Source of the DNA: Ignavibacteria bacterium
GTDB taxonomy: Bacteria; Bacteroidota; Ignavibacteria; Kapaibacteriales; UBA4661
NCBI GenBank assembly: GCA_014654705.1
Contig: JACVZY010000051.1
Coordinates: 248,001 to 312,000, forward strand
Length of the DNA stretch: 64,000 nt
Direction of reading: 5' to 3'
In this document: piece after piece, positions 18,842-27,608 of the stretch
Layout of the letters: each line of letters starts with the position of its first letter
Position numbering within the stretch: the stretch's first letter is position 1
Position numbers and translations under genes: made by a program
The notes under the pieces: generated by a model
Seen by the model: the letters and a program-made list of their open reading frames with translations, nothing else
Database searches by the model: none
Told to the model about the DNA's origin: nothing

Positions 18842-19573
18842 ATGCTGGAACTTCTCACTTCCCCTGCGGCATGGCTAAGTTTTTTCATGCTTTCGGTTAT
18901 GGAAATCGTGCTGGGCATTGACAATGTAATTTTCATTTCGATTGTTGTTAATCGGTTGCCACAGCTGCAGCGCGCGCAGGCACGGTACATTGGTTTGGGA
19001 CTTGCGTTGATATTTCGCCTTATTCTGTTATCATTTTTGTCCTATCTCTCCGGCATGACCACTCCGCTCTTTACCGTGATGGAGCATGGTATTTCAGGAC
19101 GTGACGCGGTGCTCTTTGCCGGTGGGCTTTTTCTCATGGCAAAAACCACGCGCGAAATTCACGACAGCGTAACAGACCACGACGCAGCCGGATCTATGAA
19201 AGAACGTTCTACGCTCTTGGGTGTGATTGTTCAGGTCGTCATTCTGGATATTGTCTTTTCTTTCGATTCTGTTTTGACGGCAATCGGTCTTTCCAATCAA
19301 ATCCCTGTGATGATGGCAGCGGTGGTTATATCGCTTATCGTTATGTTAGTGTTTTCAGGCGCTATCAGCGATTTTATTGAGCGGAATCCAACTATGAAAA
19401 TGCTTGCGCTCTCTTTTCTCATGCTGGTCGGTTTTTTGCTAGTGGCAGAAAGTTTCCATGTCGAAGTGCCGAAAGGATACATTTATTTTGCCATGGCATT
19501 TTCGTTCGTGGTCGAAATGCTGAACATACGGATTCGTGGGAAATCTGTGCCCAGCGCAACACAATCAGAGTAA
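18842..19573 (+). CDS. TerC-family integral membrane protein
   Basis: A 243-residue TerC/YoaE-type protein with seven hydrophobic segments. The family signature is plain: MEIVLGIDNVIFISIVVNRLP near the start, and DIVFSFDSVLTAIGLS after the central loop, both with the conserved membrane-embedded Asp residues. Members are tied to metal-ion export, notably manganese loading of exported proteins, and in plasmids to tellurite resistance. No tellurite gene set is present, so a housekeeping metal role is more likely. It is flanked by the small membrane-protein gene (upstream) and an acetyltransferase gene (36 bp downstream). Confidence 0.93.
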   Translation: MLELLTSPAAWLSFFMLSVMEIVLGIDNVIFISIVVNRLPQLQRAQARYIGLGLALIFRLILLSFLSYLSGMTTPLFTVMEHGISGRDAVLFAGGLFLMAKTTREIHDSVTDHDAAGSMKERSTLLGVIVQVVILDIVFSFDSVLTAIGLSNQIPVMMAAVVISLIVMLVFSGAISDFIERNPTMKMLALSFLMLVGFLLVAESFHVEVPKGYIYFAMAFSFVVEMLNIRIRGKSVPSATQSE

Positions 19574-19609
19574 ATTTTACCTATTTTTTACTTATTTCAA
19601 TTCTATATT

Positions 19610-20740
19610 ATGAGTGCTGTTACTATTCGCACCGTCGAAACCGAACAAGACCGTATGCGGTTTATCAAATCCCAATGGAATTTCTACAAGGGTGATAAAA
19701 ACTGGGTTCCACCGCTTATTGACGAGCGAAAAAAACTTCTGAGTGTGACGAAAAATCCTTTTTATCAGCACGCCAAACTGCGAATGTTTCTTGCTGAACG
19801 TGGTAGCGAGGTGGTGGGGCGTATTGCGGCTATCACGAATGACAATCACAACAAGCGTTTTAATGATAACGTAGGATTCATCGGTTTTTTTGAGAGCGAG
19901 AATAATCAAGAAACGGCAAATGCGCTTTTCCATGCTGCCGAAGCATGGTTAAAAGCAGAAGGTAAGGACATTGCGCGAGGTCCTGTGAATCCTTCGATGA
20001 ACGACGAAGCAGCACTTCTAGTGGATGGGTTTGATTCGCCACCGGTTATTTTAACCACCTACAACCCCACGTATTATCCGGCGCTGTTCGACAATGCCGG
20101 ATATGGGAAAGTCAAAGACAATTATGCGTACTTGCTGAAGCACGAGGATTACAAATCCGACAAAATGAAGCGCCTTCAGGAAGCTATCCGCGAGCGGAAT
20201 AAAATTACGATTCGAGAAGTGAACTTCAAGGACAAGGCACAATTCAAAAAAGACACCGATGCAATTAAAGTGATTTACAATGCCGCATGGCGTAATAACT
20301 GGGGTATGGTAGAGTTTACCGATGCCGAATGGGATGCACTGGTAAAAGATTTGAAGCCTGTCGCCGACCCGCATATTATCTTTTTGGCGGAAGTGGAGGG
20401 TAAGCCTGCAGGTTTTCTCCTTGCACTGCCGGACATTAACCGCGCCATGATTCACAACACATCTGGTTCATTGCTGGGAGCGGGATGGAACCTTCTGACA
20501 AGACAAAAAGAAGTAGATTTTTGCCGTATTGTCATCATGGGTGTTTTGCCGGAATACCGCAAAACAGGCGTAGATGCTGTGATGTACTACGAAATTGGCG
20601 ACCGCGCTTCAAAAAAATACCCCGCCGGTGGCGAGGCATCATGGATAGACGAAGCAAATGCAGATATGAATTTGGCATTGACGCGCACAATGAAAGGCAA
20701 GATTTACAAAACGTATCGTCTGTACGACAAGGCGCTGTAA
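19610..20740 (+). CDS. GNAT-like N-acetyltransferase family protein
   Basis: A 376-residue cytoplasmic protein with two GNAT-like halves. The N-terminal half (MRFIKSQWNFYKGDKNWVPPLIDERKKLL, RIAAITNDNHNKRF, VGFIGFFESENNQETANALFHAAEAWLKAEG, RGPVNPSMNDEAALLVDGF) is typical of a family often found in Bacteroidota. The C-terminal half has the acetyl-CoA loop region (RIVIMGVLPEYRKTGVDAVMYYEI). No substrate is known to me. It ends 18 bp from the end of the convergent IcmF-like gene. Confidence 0.8.
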   Translation: MSAVTIRTVETEQDRMRFIKSQWNFYKGDKNWVPPLIDERKKLLSVTKNPFYQHAKLRMFLAERGSEVVGRIAAITNDNHNKRFNDNVGFIGFFESENNQETANALFHAAEAWLKAEGKDIARGPVNPSMNDEAALLVDGFDSPPVILTTYNPTYYPALFDNAGYGKVKDNYAYLLKHEDYKSDKMKRLQEAIRERNKITIREVNFKDKAQFKKDTDAIKVIYNAAWRNNWGMVEFTDAEWDALVKDLKPVADPHIIFLAEVEGKPAGFLLALPDINRAMIHNTSGSLLGAGWNLLTRQKEVDFCRIVIMGVLPEYRKTGVDAVMYYEIGDRASKKYPAGGEASWIDEANADMNLALTRTMKGKIYKTYRLYDKAL

Positions 20741-20758
20741 TACTCGCTTTGTTCGTGC

Positions 20759-22168
20759 TTACGCCTCTTTGAGCGCTTCAAGAGCGCCTTCCAACTGATA
20801 CATCCGCCGTGCAAGTTTGACTTGCTCGGCGGTGTGCTTTTTATAGCGGTCGTGCTCGTCGGCAATTTCAGCAAGGTAGCGTGTGCGATTGGGCGGAATA
20901 ATGTAGATTTTTTTGCTCATTTCCTCCGATACCTCGAATCCTGTCTGAAGCTCTGCTCCAGTCTTTGTGGCAATCGTTTCCATCAGAACGCGGTAGAGCG
21001 TATTCATGCCTGGGTCGTTGAACTGCGAAGCCATTGTGCCGTACACGGGCATTTCGTCGGGCTTTTTGTCCCACAAGCCCCGTGCGCGTTGATATTGCTT
21101 TTTCACGTCCCTGAGTGCGTCCAGCGCACCCGCTTTGTCGAATTTGTTGAGCGCAATCACGTCCGCGTAATCAATCATATCAATTTTCTCCAACTGTGTG
21201 GCAGCACCAAATTCCGGTGTCATCACATAAAGTGATACATCCGCAATGTCGGTAATCTCCGAGCCGCTCTGCCCAATACCTGCCGTCTCGATGATAATGA
21301 GGTCGTAGCCCGCCAACTTGACCACTGGGAGCATTGCTTTGATACTTGTGCTAATGGCAGCGTTGGATTGACGCGTTGCAACCGAACGCATAAAAACTCG
21401 CGGGTTATGAATGGCATTCATGCGGATACGGTCGCCCAGCAAAGCGCCTCCCGTTTTGCGTTTAGAAGGGTCAACAGAAATAATTGCAATACGTTTGTTG
21501 CTAAAGTCCATGAGGAAGCGTCGTACCAGTTCATCCGTCAAGGAAGATTTGCCTGCGCCGCCTGTGCCGGTAATGCCGAGAATCGGTGTTTTGAGCGCAC
21601 TTGCTTCTTGCTCCATCGTCTGCAATGTTTCGCATTTGCCAAGTTCAATAAGCGTCAGAAGACGTGCCAGAGCCGCATTATTGCCTTGCTTTGTTTTCTC
21701 CAGCAATGCGGCTTCTGTGCCGTGCATAAGCGTGGCAGGTGAGAAGTCTGCCTGCTCTACAAGATTGTTAATCATCCCTTGCAAGCCCATTGTGCGCCCG
21801 TCTTCGGGTGAATAAATGTGGTTGATGCCGTAAGTATGAAGGTCGGCGATTTCCTCAGGCAATATTGTTCCACCACCGCCGCCGAAAATCTTGACGTGCT
21901 CTGCCCCACGTTCTGTCAGCAGGTCGCGCATATACGTGAAAAATTCATTGTGCCCGCCTTGATAGCTGGTAATTGCTACTGCTTGAGCGTCTTCTTGAAT
22001 CGCTGCGTCCACAATTTCTCCCACCGAGCGGTTGTGCCCCAAATGAATCACTTCAGCACCTGTGGACTGGATAATGCGGCGCATGATGTTGATAGCGGCA
22101 TCGTGCCCGTCGAAGAGCGAGGCAGCCGTAACGATACGGATGTTGTTTTTCGGTTGGTAGGCTTGCAT
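20759..22168 (-). CDS. B12-binding domain fused to a MeaB-type GTPase (IcmF front half)
   Basis: The 469 residues match the first two domains of IcmF, the fused isobutyryl-CoA mutase. A cobalamin-binding domain ([21 protein letters not shown] at 20-22; [16 protein letters not shown]-like [19 protein letters not shown]) is followed by a MeaB/ArgK G-protein chaperone domain with P-loop GTGGAGKSS (201-209), [31 protein letters not shown] and NKFD. In IcmF the catalytic mutase domain comes next. Here the frame stops after the linker ([12 protein letters not shown]) and nothing coding for a mutase follows before the convergent gene. It therefore either works with a mutase chain encoded elsewhere or is a remnant. 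Confidence 0.88.
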   Translation of the reverse strand: MQAYQPKNNIRIVTAASLFDGHDAAINIMRRIIQSTGAEVIHLGHNRSVGEIVDAAIQEDAQAVAITSYQGGHNEFFTYMRDLLTERGAEHVKIFGGGGGTILPEEIADLHTYGINHIYSPEDGRTMGLQGMINNLVEQADFSPATLMHGTEAALLEKTKQGNNAALARLLTLIELGKCETLQTMEQEASALKTPILGITGTGGAGKSSLTDELVRRFLMDFSNKRIAIISVDPSKRKTGGALLGDRIRMNAIHNPRVFMRSVATRQSNAAISTSIKAMLPVVKLAGYDLIIIETAGIGQSGSEITDIADVSLYVMTPEFGAATQLEKIDMIDYADVIALNKFDKAGALDALRDVKKQYQRARGLWDKKPDEMPVYGTMASQFNDPGMNTLYRVLMETIATKTGAELQTGFEVSEEMSKKIYIIPPNRTRYLAEIADEHDRYKKHTAEQVKLARRMYQLEGALEALKEA

Positions 22169-22227
22169 AATGCAATCAAGGAATGAAATGTGAAATAGTG
22201 GAATCGAAGTGAATCGGTGGAAATATA

Positions 22228-22935
22228 TTACTCCGTCGGCTTGAAATGCTCTTTGTATGCCACCTGTGCGGCTTCGTAGTCGTTCACGCGCCCGATGTCA
22301 AGCCAGTATTCGTGCATGAGATAGCGCCCGACTTTCATGTTCCGTGCCAGCAAATCCTTAATGAGCGTGTCAACGCCATAGTATGTATCATCGGGGATGA
22401 TGTCGAACAGCGCGGGCTTCAAGAAATAAATCCCGGACAATATCTCAAATTTGAAATCCGGCTTTTCCTCAACATTGGTGATATAATCACCTTCGGTCGT
22501 AATTTTCCCAAAGGCAAAGGGGGTAATAATTTCTTTGGTCATCACCACAAAATTTGCGTCCGATGCAAGCGCAAAGTTGTACGCTTTGGTGAAATCCAGC
22601 GCGGTCAGAATATCACCGTTCATTAGCAAAAATGGCTCTGTTAAGCGGTCTTTGAGCAAGGTAATTGGTCCGCAAGTGCCGAGCGGCTTGTCCTCTTGGC
22701 TAAAGGTCAGCTTGACGCCATATTTTGAGCCATCGCCCAGAAAAGCCTCGACCATCTCTGATTTGTAATTGGTGGCAACGTAAATTTCATCAAAGCCGTG
22801 CGTTTTTAGCATTTGGATTTGGACTTCCATCATCGCCGGCTCACCTTCGCCTAGTGGGAGAAGAGGCTTTGGAATAATGTTCGTAAACGGTCGGAGGCGT
22901 GTGCCTAAGCCGCCTGCAAGGATAACTGCTTTCAT
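22228..22935 (-). CDS. Sugar-1-phosphate nucleotidyltransferase
   Basis: It makes an activated NDP-sugar from a sugar 1-phosphate and an NTP. The 235-residue protein opens with the nucleotidyltransferase signature [30 protein letters not shown], has the acceptor segment [14 protein letters not shown] and [14 protein letters not shown] with the metal-binding Asp, and ends without a left-handed helix. The closest subfamilies are mannose-1-phosphate guanylyltransferases and glucose-1-phosphate nucleotidyltransferases; which sugar is used cannot be told. It lies near a sugar epimerase gene on the same strand, with a broken gene between. Confidence 0.88.
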   Translation of the reverse strand: MKAVILAGGLGTRLRPFTNIIPKPLLPLGEGEPAMMEVQIQMLKTHGFDEIYVATNYKSEMVEAFLGDGSKYGVKLTFSQEDKPLGTCGPITLLKDRLTEPFLLMNGDILTALDFTKAYNFALASDANFVVMTKEIITPFAFGKITTEGDYITNVEEKPDFKFEILSGIYFLKPALFDIIPDDTYYGVDTLIKDLLARNMKVGRYLMHEYWLDIGRVNDYEAAQVAYKEHFKPTE

Positions 22936-22979
22936 GGTTGTTTTTCGTGCTTGAATACGTGATTAGCTGTTGATTGTAT

Positions 22980-23385
22980 TTATTCGTCGTCGCCTTCGCT
23001 CTCATCTTCTTCAAAGTCGGCATCTTCAAAAATTTCTGCGACCCTCAGCGTACAGCCTACAGAAGTCAGGGTGATACTCTCGGAAGCAACCTCAACAAAT
23101 GCAAGCCCTCCAGTATCATCACGGCGAAAAAGCATCACTTCTTGGCTGTGTGCGAGACAATGAGATACTCTTGTACCGAAGGAATTGCGTCATAGATGAG
23201 GAGTTTGGTTGTGCGGTCGTATTCCACACTACTGGGCAAAGTTACTTCTACGAGCAGCGTCGGATTGATGAGCGAATGATGCTTACAAAGCTCCGGCTTG
23301 CCGTAGATTACGACCACATCAGGATACAAATACGTGCGTTCATAGTTCTTACTTCCGCTCTCGTGCTTACTCGTGACGCGAATCC
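22980..23385 (-). pseudogene. Broken Uma2-family nuclease gene
   Basis: The segment YPDVVVIYGKPEL, NPTLLVEVTLPSSVEYDRTTKL and SVQEYLIVSHTAKK is the core of a Uma2 (DUF820, PD-(D/E)XK) protein, in a frame that stops at a TGA. In the next frame the expected continuation follows (EVMLFRRDDTGGLAFVEVASES, then an acidic tail ending DESEGDDE) and stops at 22980. One indel near 23160 therefore breaks the gene. The N-terminal third is also missing: the homologous part starts where the upstream epimerase gene ends, overlapping it by roughly 18 bp. Confidence 0.75.
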
Positions 23386-24359
23386 AGCTTATCTGCATAC
23401 CACGCGTACATTCGCGACAGACCTTCTTCAAGACCAATCTTCGGTACAAAACCCGTGAGTGTCTTGATTTTGCTGGTGTCTGGGCAGCGACGTGCCGGAG
23501 AGCCGGGCGTGTCGGGTAGTTGGTTCAAGGTGATTGTTTTGCCCATGACTTTCGCAATCGTTTTCACTAAATCGCATATAGCAATTTCTTGCTCCTGATT
23601 GCCAATGTTGATGATTTCACCCTGAGTTTGCTCGTGTTCCGTGACCAAGATTGTTGATTGTACGGCATCATCAATGTAGCAAAACGCTCGTGTATGCGAG
23701 GGCGAGGCAACGTCTATCGTGCTGCCGTCATTGTCTCGTATTTTGATGAACATTTCGGGAACAACGTGTAAAAATCCCATGCGCGGACCATAGACGTTGT
23801 GATAGCGTACTATCGTGAAAGGGATGTTATAGAGCCGCCCGTAGTTGAAGCAGATAGACTCGCCATACATTTTGCTGAGCATATAGGTAGTCCGTGGCGA
23901 AGAAATATCATCCAGCGTGAGCGGTTCTGTTTCAGGTGTTGGAACGGTAATGCCGAAGTGCTTGAGTGTTCCGGCGTAAATCTCGCTCGTGCTGGAAAAA
24001 AGAATCCGTTTCAAATTGGGCAGACGTTTTGCATATTCAAAGAGCAGCAGCGTCGAAATTGCGTTCACGTACAAGACTTTATCGGGTTTTTCCATGACGT
24101 TCCGAACACCAATGACCGCCGCGAGATGGTAAATATAGTCAAAATTGGTGGGGAGAGTTTCAAAAAAAGCAGCGTCGGTAACATCACCTTGGATAAATGT
24201 GACATTCGGGCGGTCAAGAACCGACTGTAAGTCGGCGTCTATGCGTCCGCGAGCGAAATTGTCCACGATGGTAATGGTATGAGACGGACTTTCGGAAAGA
24301 GCGCGTGTGATAGCTTGTCCGATAAAGCCCGCGCCGCCAGTGATGAGGATTGAAGCCAA
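23367..24359 (-). CDS. NAD-dependent sugar epimerase/dehydratase (extended SDR family)
   Basis: A 330-residue enzyme acting on a nucleotide sugar. It has the NAD-binding GGAGFIGQ motif at the start, the Asp that binds the NAD ribose (IVDNFARG), HLAAVIGV, SSTSEIYAG (catalytic Ser/Thr) and YMLSKMYGE (YxxxK), followed by VRYHNVYGPRMGF. This arrangement fits UDP-glucose 4-epimerase or UDP-glucuronate decarboxylase-like members. The last few codons overlap the broken Uma2 gene, so its C-terminus may have been altered by that event. With the nucleotidyltransferase it probably supplies a sugar for surface polysaccharide. Confidence 0.88.
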   Translation of the reverse strand: MASILITGGAGFIGQAITRALSESPSHTITIVDNFARGRIDADLQSVLDRPNVTFIQGDVTDAAFFETLPTNFDYIYHLAAVIGVRNVMEKPDKVLYVNAISTLLLFEYAKRLPNLKRILFSSTSEIYAGTLKHFGITVPTPETEPLTLDDISSPRTTYMLSKMYGESICFNYGRLYNIPFTIVRYHNVYGPRMGFLHVVPEMFIKIRDNDGSTIDVASPSHTRAFCYIDDAVQSTILVTEHEQTQGEIINIGNQEQEIAICDLVKTIAKVMGKTITLNQLPDTPGSPARRCPDTSKIKTLTGFVPKIGLEEGLSRMYAWYADKLDSRHE

Positions 24360-24389
24360 AATGTATGATGAATAATCGTAAAAAAACTG

Positions 24390-25841
24390 TTACTTCGTCT
24401 GCTTTTTTGCGCCCTGCATTTTTTCCAACAAATCGTTCAAATCCCGAAACTGCTCGGCGAGACGCAAACGAATAAGCATTGCTTGATTTTTGTTGATGTC
24501 CTGCCCAACGCCACTTGCAGTACCGGCACGTGTATCTTGCCCCGTTGTTTCCATGATGTAGAGGTCGTTGGCGGTATTCATAATGTTGTCCACCATTGTC
24601 CGCACCGTTGCATCGGGAACTTTGCGTAATTCCTCTTGCAGCACCTGTGCCACACAGCCGATATTGATTTGGCTGGGGCGCGACATCTCAAGCCGTTGTT
24701 TGTTGCAATCAAAGGGCGACATCATGCCGGGTGGGTTTTGAAAGGCAAAGGTGCTTGTTGGCAATACATTTTGCTGTTGCAATGAAGGATTGCCCACCAG
24801 CGCCGTTACGCGCCCCAACAAGCGACGTGAATCGGTCATGGCAATTTCGACACGGGAACGCCCCGCCGTGACCGTCACCGTCGGCATGGTGTAGCGGCGG
24901 AGCGAATCGAGATTGCCCACCACATCACAGTACTGCTCAATTAATGCCGCCGCCTGCGCGTATTTTAGCTCGTTTGCTTGCGAAAGATCTATGCAGCCGT
25001 CTTCGGTACGACCGCCCAGCATCTTCGCGTAGCCGCGCAGATAATAAGTTTCGCCGCTTTGGTCATTCAGACGCAGTGCGGCATCAAAATCAAAAATTGC
25101 TTCGGCGAATTTTCGGCGCTGAAAATGAAGACTTCCACGATAGAAAAATGCGTCGAAAGCAGCAATACTGCGCTTTGTGGCGCTGTCGGTAATGCTGATG
25201 GCGGCGTTAAAATCGTTCATCGCGTCGCTACTTTGCTTCAGCTTCATCGCGCAGAAGCCGCGCTGTGTCAGGACAGTCGCATTTTCACCGATACCCGTGC
25301 GCAGACATTGGGTGTAGTCGCGCCGTGCTTCCTCGAATTGCTGCATGGTTTGGTAGAGTGCCCCCCGCGAGTACCATGCCGACGGATTCAACGAATCCAG
25401 TGCTACAACCCGCGTCCAGTCTTGCAATGCGCCTTCGGTGTTGTTCAAATGCTCAAGCCGCAACTGCGCACGGCTTTGGTAGGCATAGACATTCTTCGGC
25501 TGCAAAGCGATGATTTTATCATAATCCCGCGCAGCATCGGCGAAGTTGTATAATTGCGTGTTCAAAGCGGCGCGGACGTTGTAGAGTGTTGCGTTTGCTG
25601 TGTCGCTGACTATCATTATGCTCACTTCGTTCAGCGCACCTCGAAAGTCGAGTTTGCTGATTTTGGGCGTGACGCGGCGTTGCAATTCCTCCTCCGTTGG
25701 GCTGAGTTTCGCAGCAGTCTTTGGAACAATCTTCATAGCTTGGTTGGATGCGGTTTTGGGTGTTTGTTGAGCATGGGCATTCAACATCGAAAGAGAACAA
25801 CACATTGCAAAAACACAGCGACCAATACGGACAAATTTCAT
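24390..25841 (-). CDS. Secreted TPR-repeat protein
   Basis: A 483-residue exported protein: a signal peptide (CVFAMCCSLSMLNAHAQ), then at least five tetratricopeptide repeats between about residues 60 and 310 (for example YNFADAARDYDKIIALQPKN, WYSRGALYQTMQQFEEARRDY and SGETYYLRGYAKMLGG, with the usual A/G spacing). The last 170 residues are not TPR and hold a helical region (CVAQVLQEELRKVPDATVRTMVDNIMNTAND) I do not recognise. TPR proteins are scaffolds, so the role is likely in an envelope assembly. It lies 229 bp after the GWxTD gene on the same strand. Confidence 0.8.
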   Translation of the reverse strand: MKFVRIGRCVFAMCCSLSMLNAHAQQTPKTASNQAMKIVPKTAAKLSPTEEELQRRVTPKISKLDFRGALNEVSIMIVSDTANATLYNVRAALNTQLYNFADAARDYDKIIALQPKNVYAYQSRAQLRLEHLNNTEGALQDWTRVVALDSLNPSAWYSRGALYQTMQQFEEARRDYTQCLRTGIGENATVLTQRGFCAMKLKQSSDAMNDFNAAISITDSATKRSIAAFDAFFYRGSLHFQRRKFAEAIFDFDAALRLNDQSGETYYLRGYAKMLGGRTEDGCIDLSQANELKYAQAAALIEQYCDVVGNLDSLRRYTMPTVTVTAGRSRVEIAMTDSRRLLGRVTALVGNPSLQQQNVLPTSTFAFQNPPGMMSPFDCNKQRLEMSRPSQINIGCVAQVLQEELRKVPDATVRTMVDNIMNTANDLYIMETTGQDTRAGTASGVGQDINKNQAMLIRLRLAEQFRDLNDLLEKMQGAKKQTK

Positions 25842-25928
25842 GGCAGAGTATGTGAATGTTGAGAGTTTCTAACAGTAATGCTCATGTGTTGCTCTTTGAG
25901 TGCCAGCTATGCTTTTCGCAAAATCGAA

Positions 25929-26003
25929 TCATCTTACGGAAATTTTGAGCTGATGACCCAAGTGTATTTCTTCGCTGGATTCTTCGATGAAGAGGCGCTT
26001 CAT
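25929..26003 (-). CDS. Possible 24-codon small ORF
   Basis: From an ATG at 26003 the minus strand encodes 24 residues (MKRLFIEESSEEIHLGHQLK and four more) ending at TGA. The same frame is open all the way back to the TAG of the GWxTD gene, so it could also be a read-through extension. No ribosome binding site or homologue is known to me. Nothing else was seen in 25842-26069. Confidence 0.2.
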   Translation of the reverse strand: MKRLFIEESSEEIHLGHQLKISVR

Positions 26004-26069
26004 GTCTTGATTATTGCCAGAATTTTCCGACACGCATGAGCAATATTGTTGCTTTGGTTGCGCGAAAAT

Positions 26070-27524
26070 CTACCGCCGATACCGATACCGCTCAAACGGC
26101 ATTCCCGACGTTAACCGAAAGTCGTTGCCAAAGCCCGTGTAATCGACAAAGACAAACTCCCGTCCGTAGGTCGGATACGACCACGTCCAGATAATACGTC
26201 CGTCGCGGCGAAAATCCCGCGTGTACTGCGGAGGACCAAAAATAATATAGACCATGCCCATATCGCTCATCCATCCGTCTCCAAAACTAATCGCACGAAA
26301 ATTACGATTCGCGTAATCCACACGCTGATAGTAGTCCTCAAATGCTTCGTTGCGAAGTGTAGCGGGCGTGGGGTCGAGGCGCTGCCAATACTCAAAAAAG
26401 CGGCGCTGTTTCTCCTCTTCGGTGCTGCTATTGTGCATGGCTGAAATTTCCTGTGGCGAAGCGACATAGCGCATTTGCCGGATTGCTTTGGTCAAGTCAT
26501 CGCCGCGCAGCATTGCCAACATTCCTAAGCCTTTCCAGTCGAGGCGCATTGTTCGAGCCGACGCTGCGATAACATCTCGCTCGGTGTATTTGGCTGATGT
26601 ATCGGTGCGGAGTGCCAGAAGTCTGAGCGTGTAGGAGCCAATGGGTAGTTGTGCCGGAAGCGAGATTTTAATATACTGCTGCTCTCGCGCCGCTGCTACT
26701 GAGCGCCGCAACCGTTTACTCAGGAAAGGGCGCAAGCCTTTGTCATCAATCACTTCATAGACAAAATCCAACGAGTCCAAACTTGGACCGAAAGCATTAT
26801 AGGTCTCAAAAAAAGCAAAAAAGCCCTCTTGTGTGAGCGGCGAAACATCATCAGCCAGATACGGAGTGAGATTGATACGCTGACCGTTGGGCACGACGGA
26901 ACTAGCAAACATCACACTGCTCATGGCAAATTGCGCGGCACCGGTGTTCAGTGCTTTGAAGGAACGTTGCAAATTGAAAGTGCGTTTGCTCAGAACGTCT
27001 GCAATTTCTGTTGTGATGGTATATGTGCCCGGTGTAACGCTAAGAGTTGTTTGTGTGTAGTCGAATACACCCGTGGAGCCGAGAGTTACTTCCAAGCGCT
27101 CTTCCTTTATTGGGTGTTCTTTGCGAATAGTCTGCACTTCCCTGCCGGACTGGTCTTTGAGAGTAATAGTCAAAATGTAATCGCCAATAAAAACGCTATC
27201 ACGCTTCATAAAGTTGAGCGATTGGTAGGGGACAACAACAAATACGTCCACACGCTGCGTGGAATCTTGATCACCCTTGAAGAATAGCACATCCATAAAA
27301 AACGCCTGTTGGCTCTGGGGCGGTTGTTCGGGCTGCAATGGTGCGCTTGGGGTCGTCAGCACACGATTAACCTGCGATTGCAAAGGAGTACAGCAAACGA
27401 TGAGAAAACATAAACAAAAAAAAGCAGGCTTCAGCATTCTGAACAAACCTGCTTTATACCGTTGTTGGCGTATTTCTGTCTCTTGCATCTGGAGCATCTG
27501 CACTTGTTCGGCGATTGTAGGCAT
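26070..27524 (-). CDS. GWxTD-domain exported protein
   Basis: A 484-residue protein with a signal sequence or lipoprotein-like segment (PAFFCLCFLIVCCTPLQSQ), a beta-rich middle and a C-terminal GWxTD domain. The name-giving motif is here GDGWMSDMGMVYIIFGPP, followed by RDGRIIWTWSYPTYGREFVFVDYTGFGNDFRL, the conserved end of the family. Thr is Ser in this copy. The domain is common in Bacteroidota/Chlorobiota and Acidobacteriota; its function is unknown. Two starts are possible: the ATG at 27524 (GAAGAAG upstream) or the ATG at 27437, directly before the hydrophobic segment, which gives a normal signal peptide. Confidence 0.82.
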   Translation of the reverse strand: MPTIAEQVQMLQMQETEIRQQRYKAGLFRMLKPAFFCLCFLIVCCTPLQSQVNRVLTTPSAPLQPEQPPQSQQAFFMDVLFFKGDQDSTQRVDVFVVVPYQSLNFMKRDSVFIGDYILTITLKDQSGREVQTIRKEHPIKEERLEVTLGSTGVFDYTQTTLSVTPGTYTITTEIADVLSKRTFNLQRSFKALNTGAAQFAMSSVMFASSVVPNGQRINLTPYLADDVSPLTQEGFFAFFETYNAFGPSLDSLDFVYEVIDDKGLRPFLSKRLRRSVAAAREQQYIKISLPAQLPIGSYTLRLLALRTDTSAKYTERDVIAASARTMRLDWKGLGMLAMLRGDDLTKAIRQMRYVASPQEISAMHNSSTEEEKQRRFFEYWQRLDPTPATLRNEAFEDYYQRVDYANRNFRAISFGDGWMSDMGMVYIIFGPPQYTRDFRRDGRIIWTWSYPTYGREFVFVDYTGFGNDFRLTSGMPFERYRYRR

Positions 27525-27608
27525 AATACTTCTTCAAAATGATGACAGTAAAAAAGTTTCAAAATGGTATTGATTTTTACCTGTACACAAGATTTATGGT
27601 GCCGGTAG

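Noticed and set aside
18842-19573. Tellurite resistance gene
   Set aside because: The TerC family is wide and usually not about tellurite; no terZABDE genes are present.
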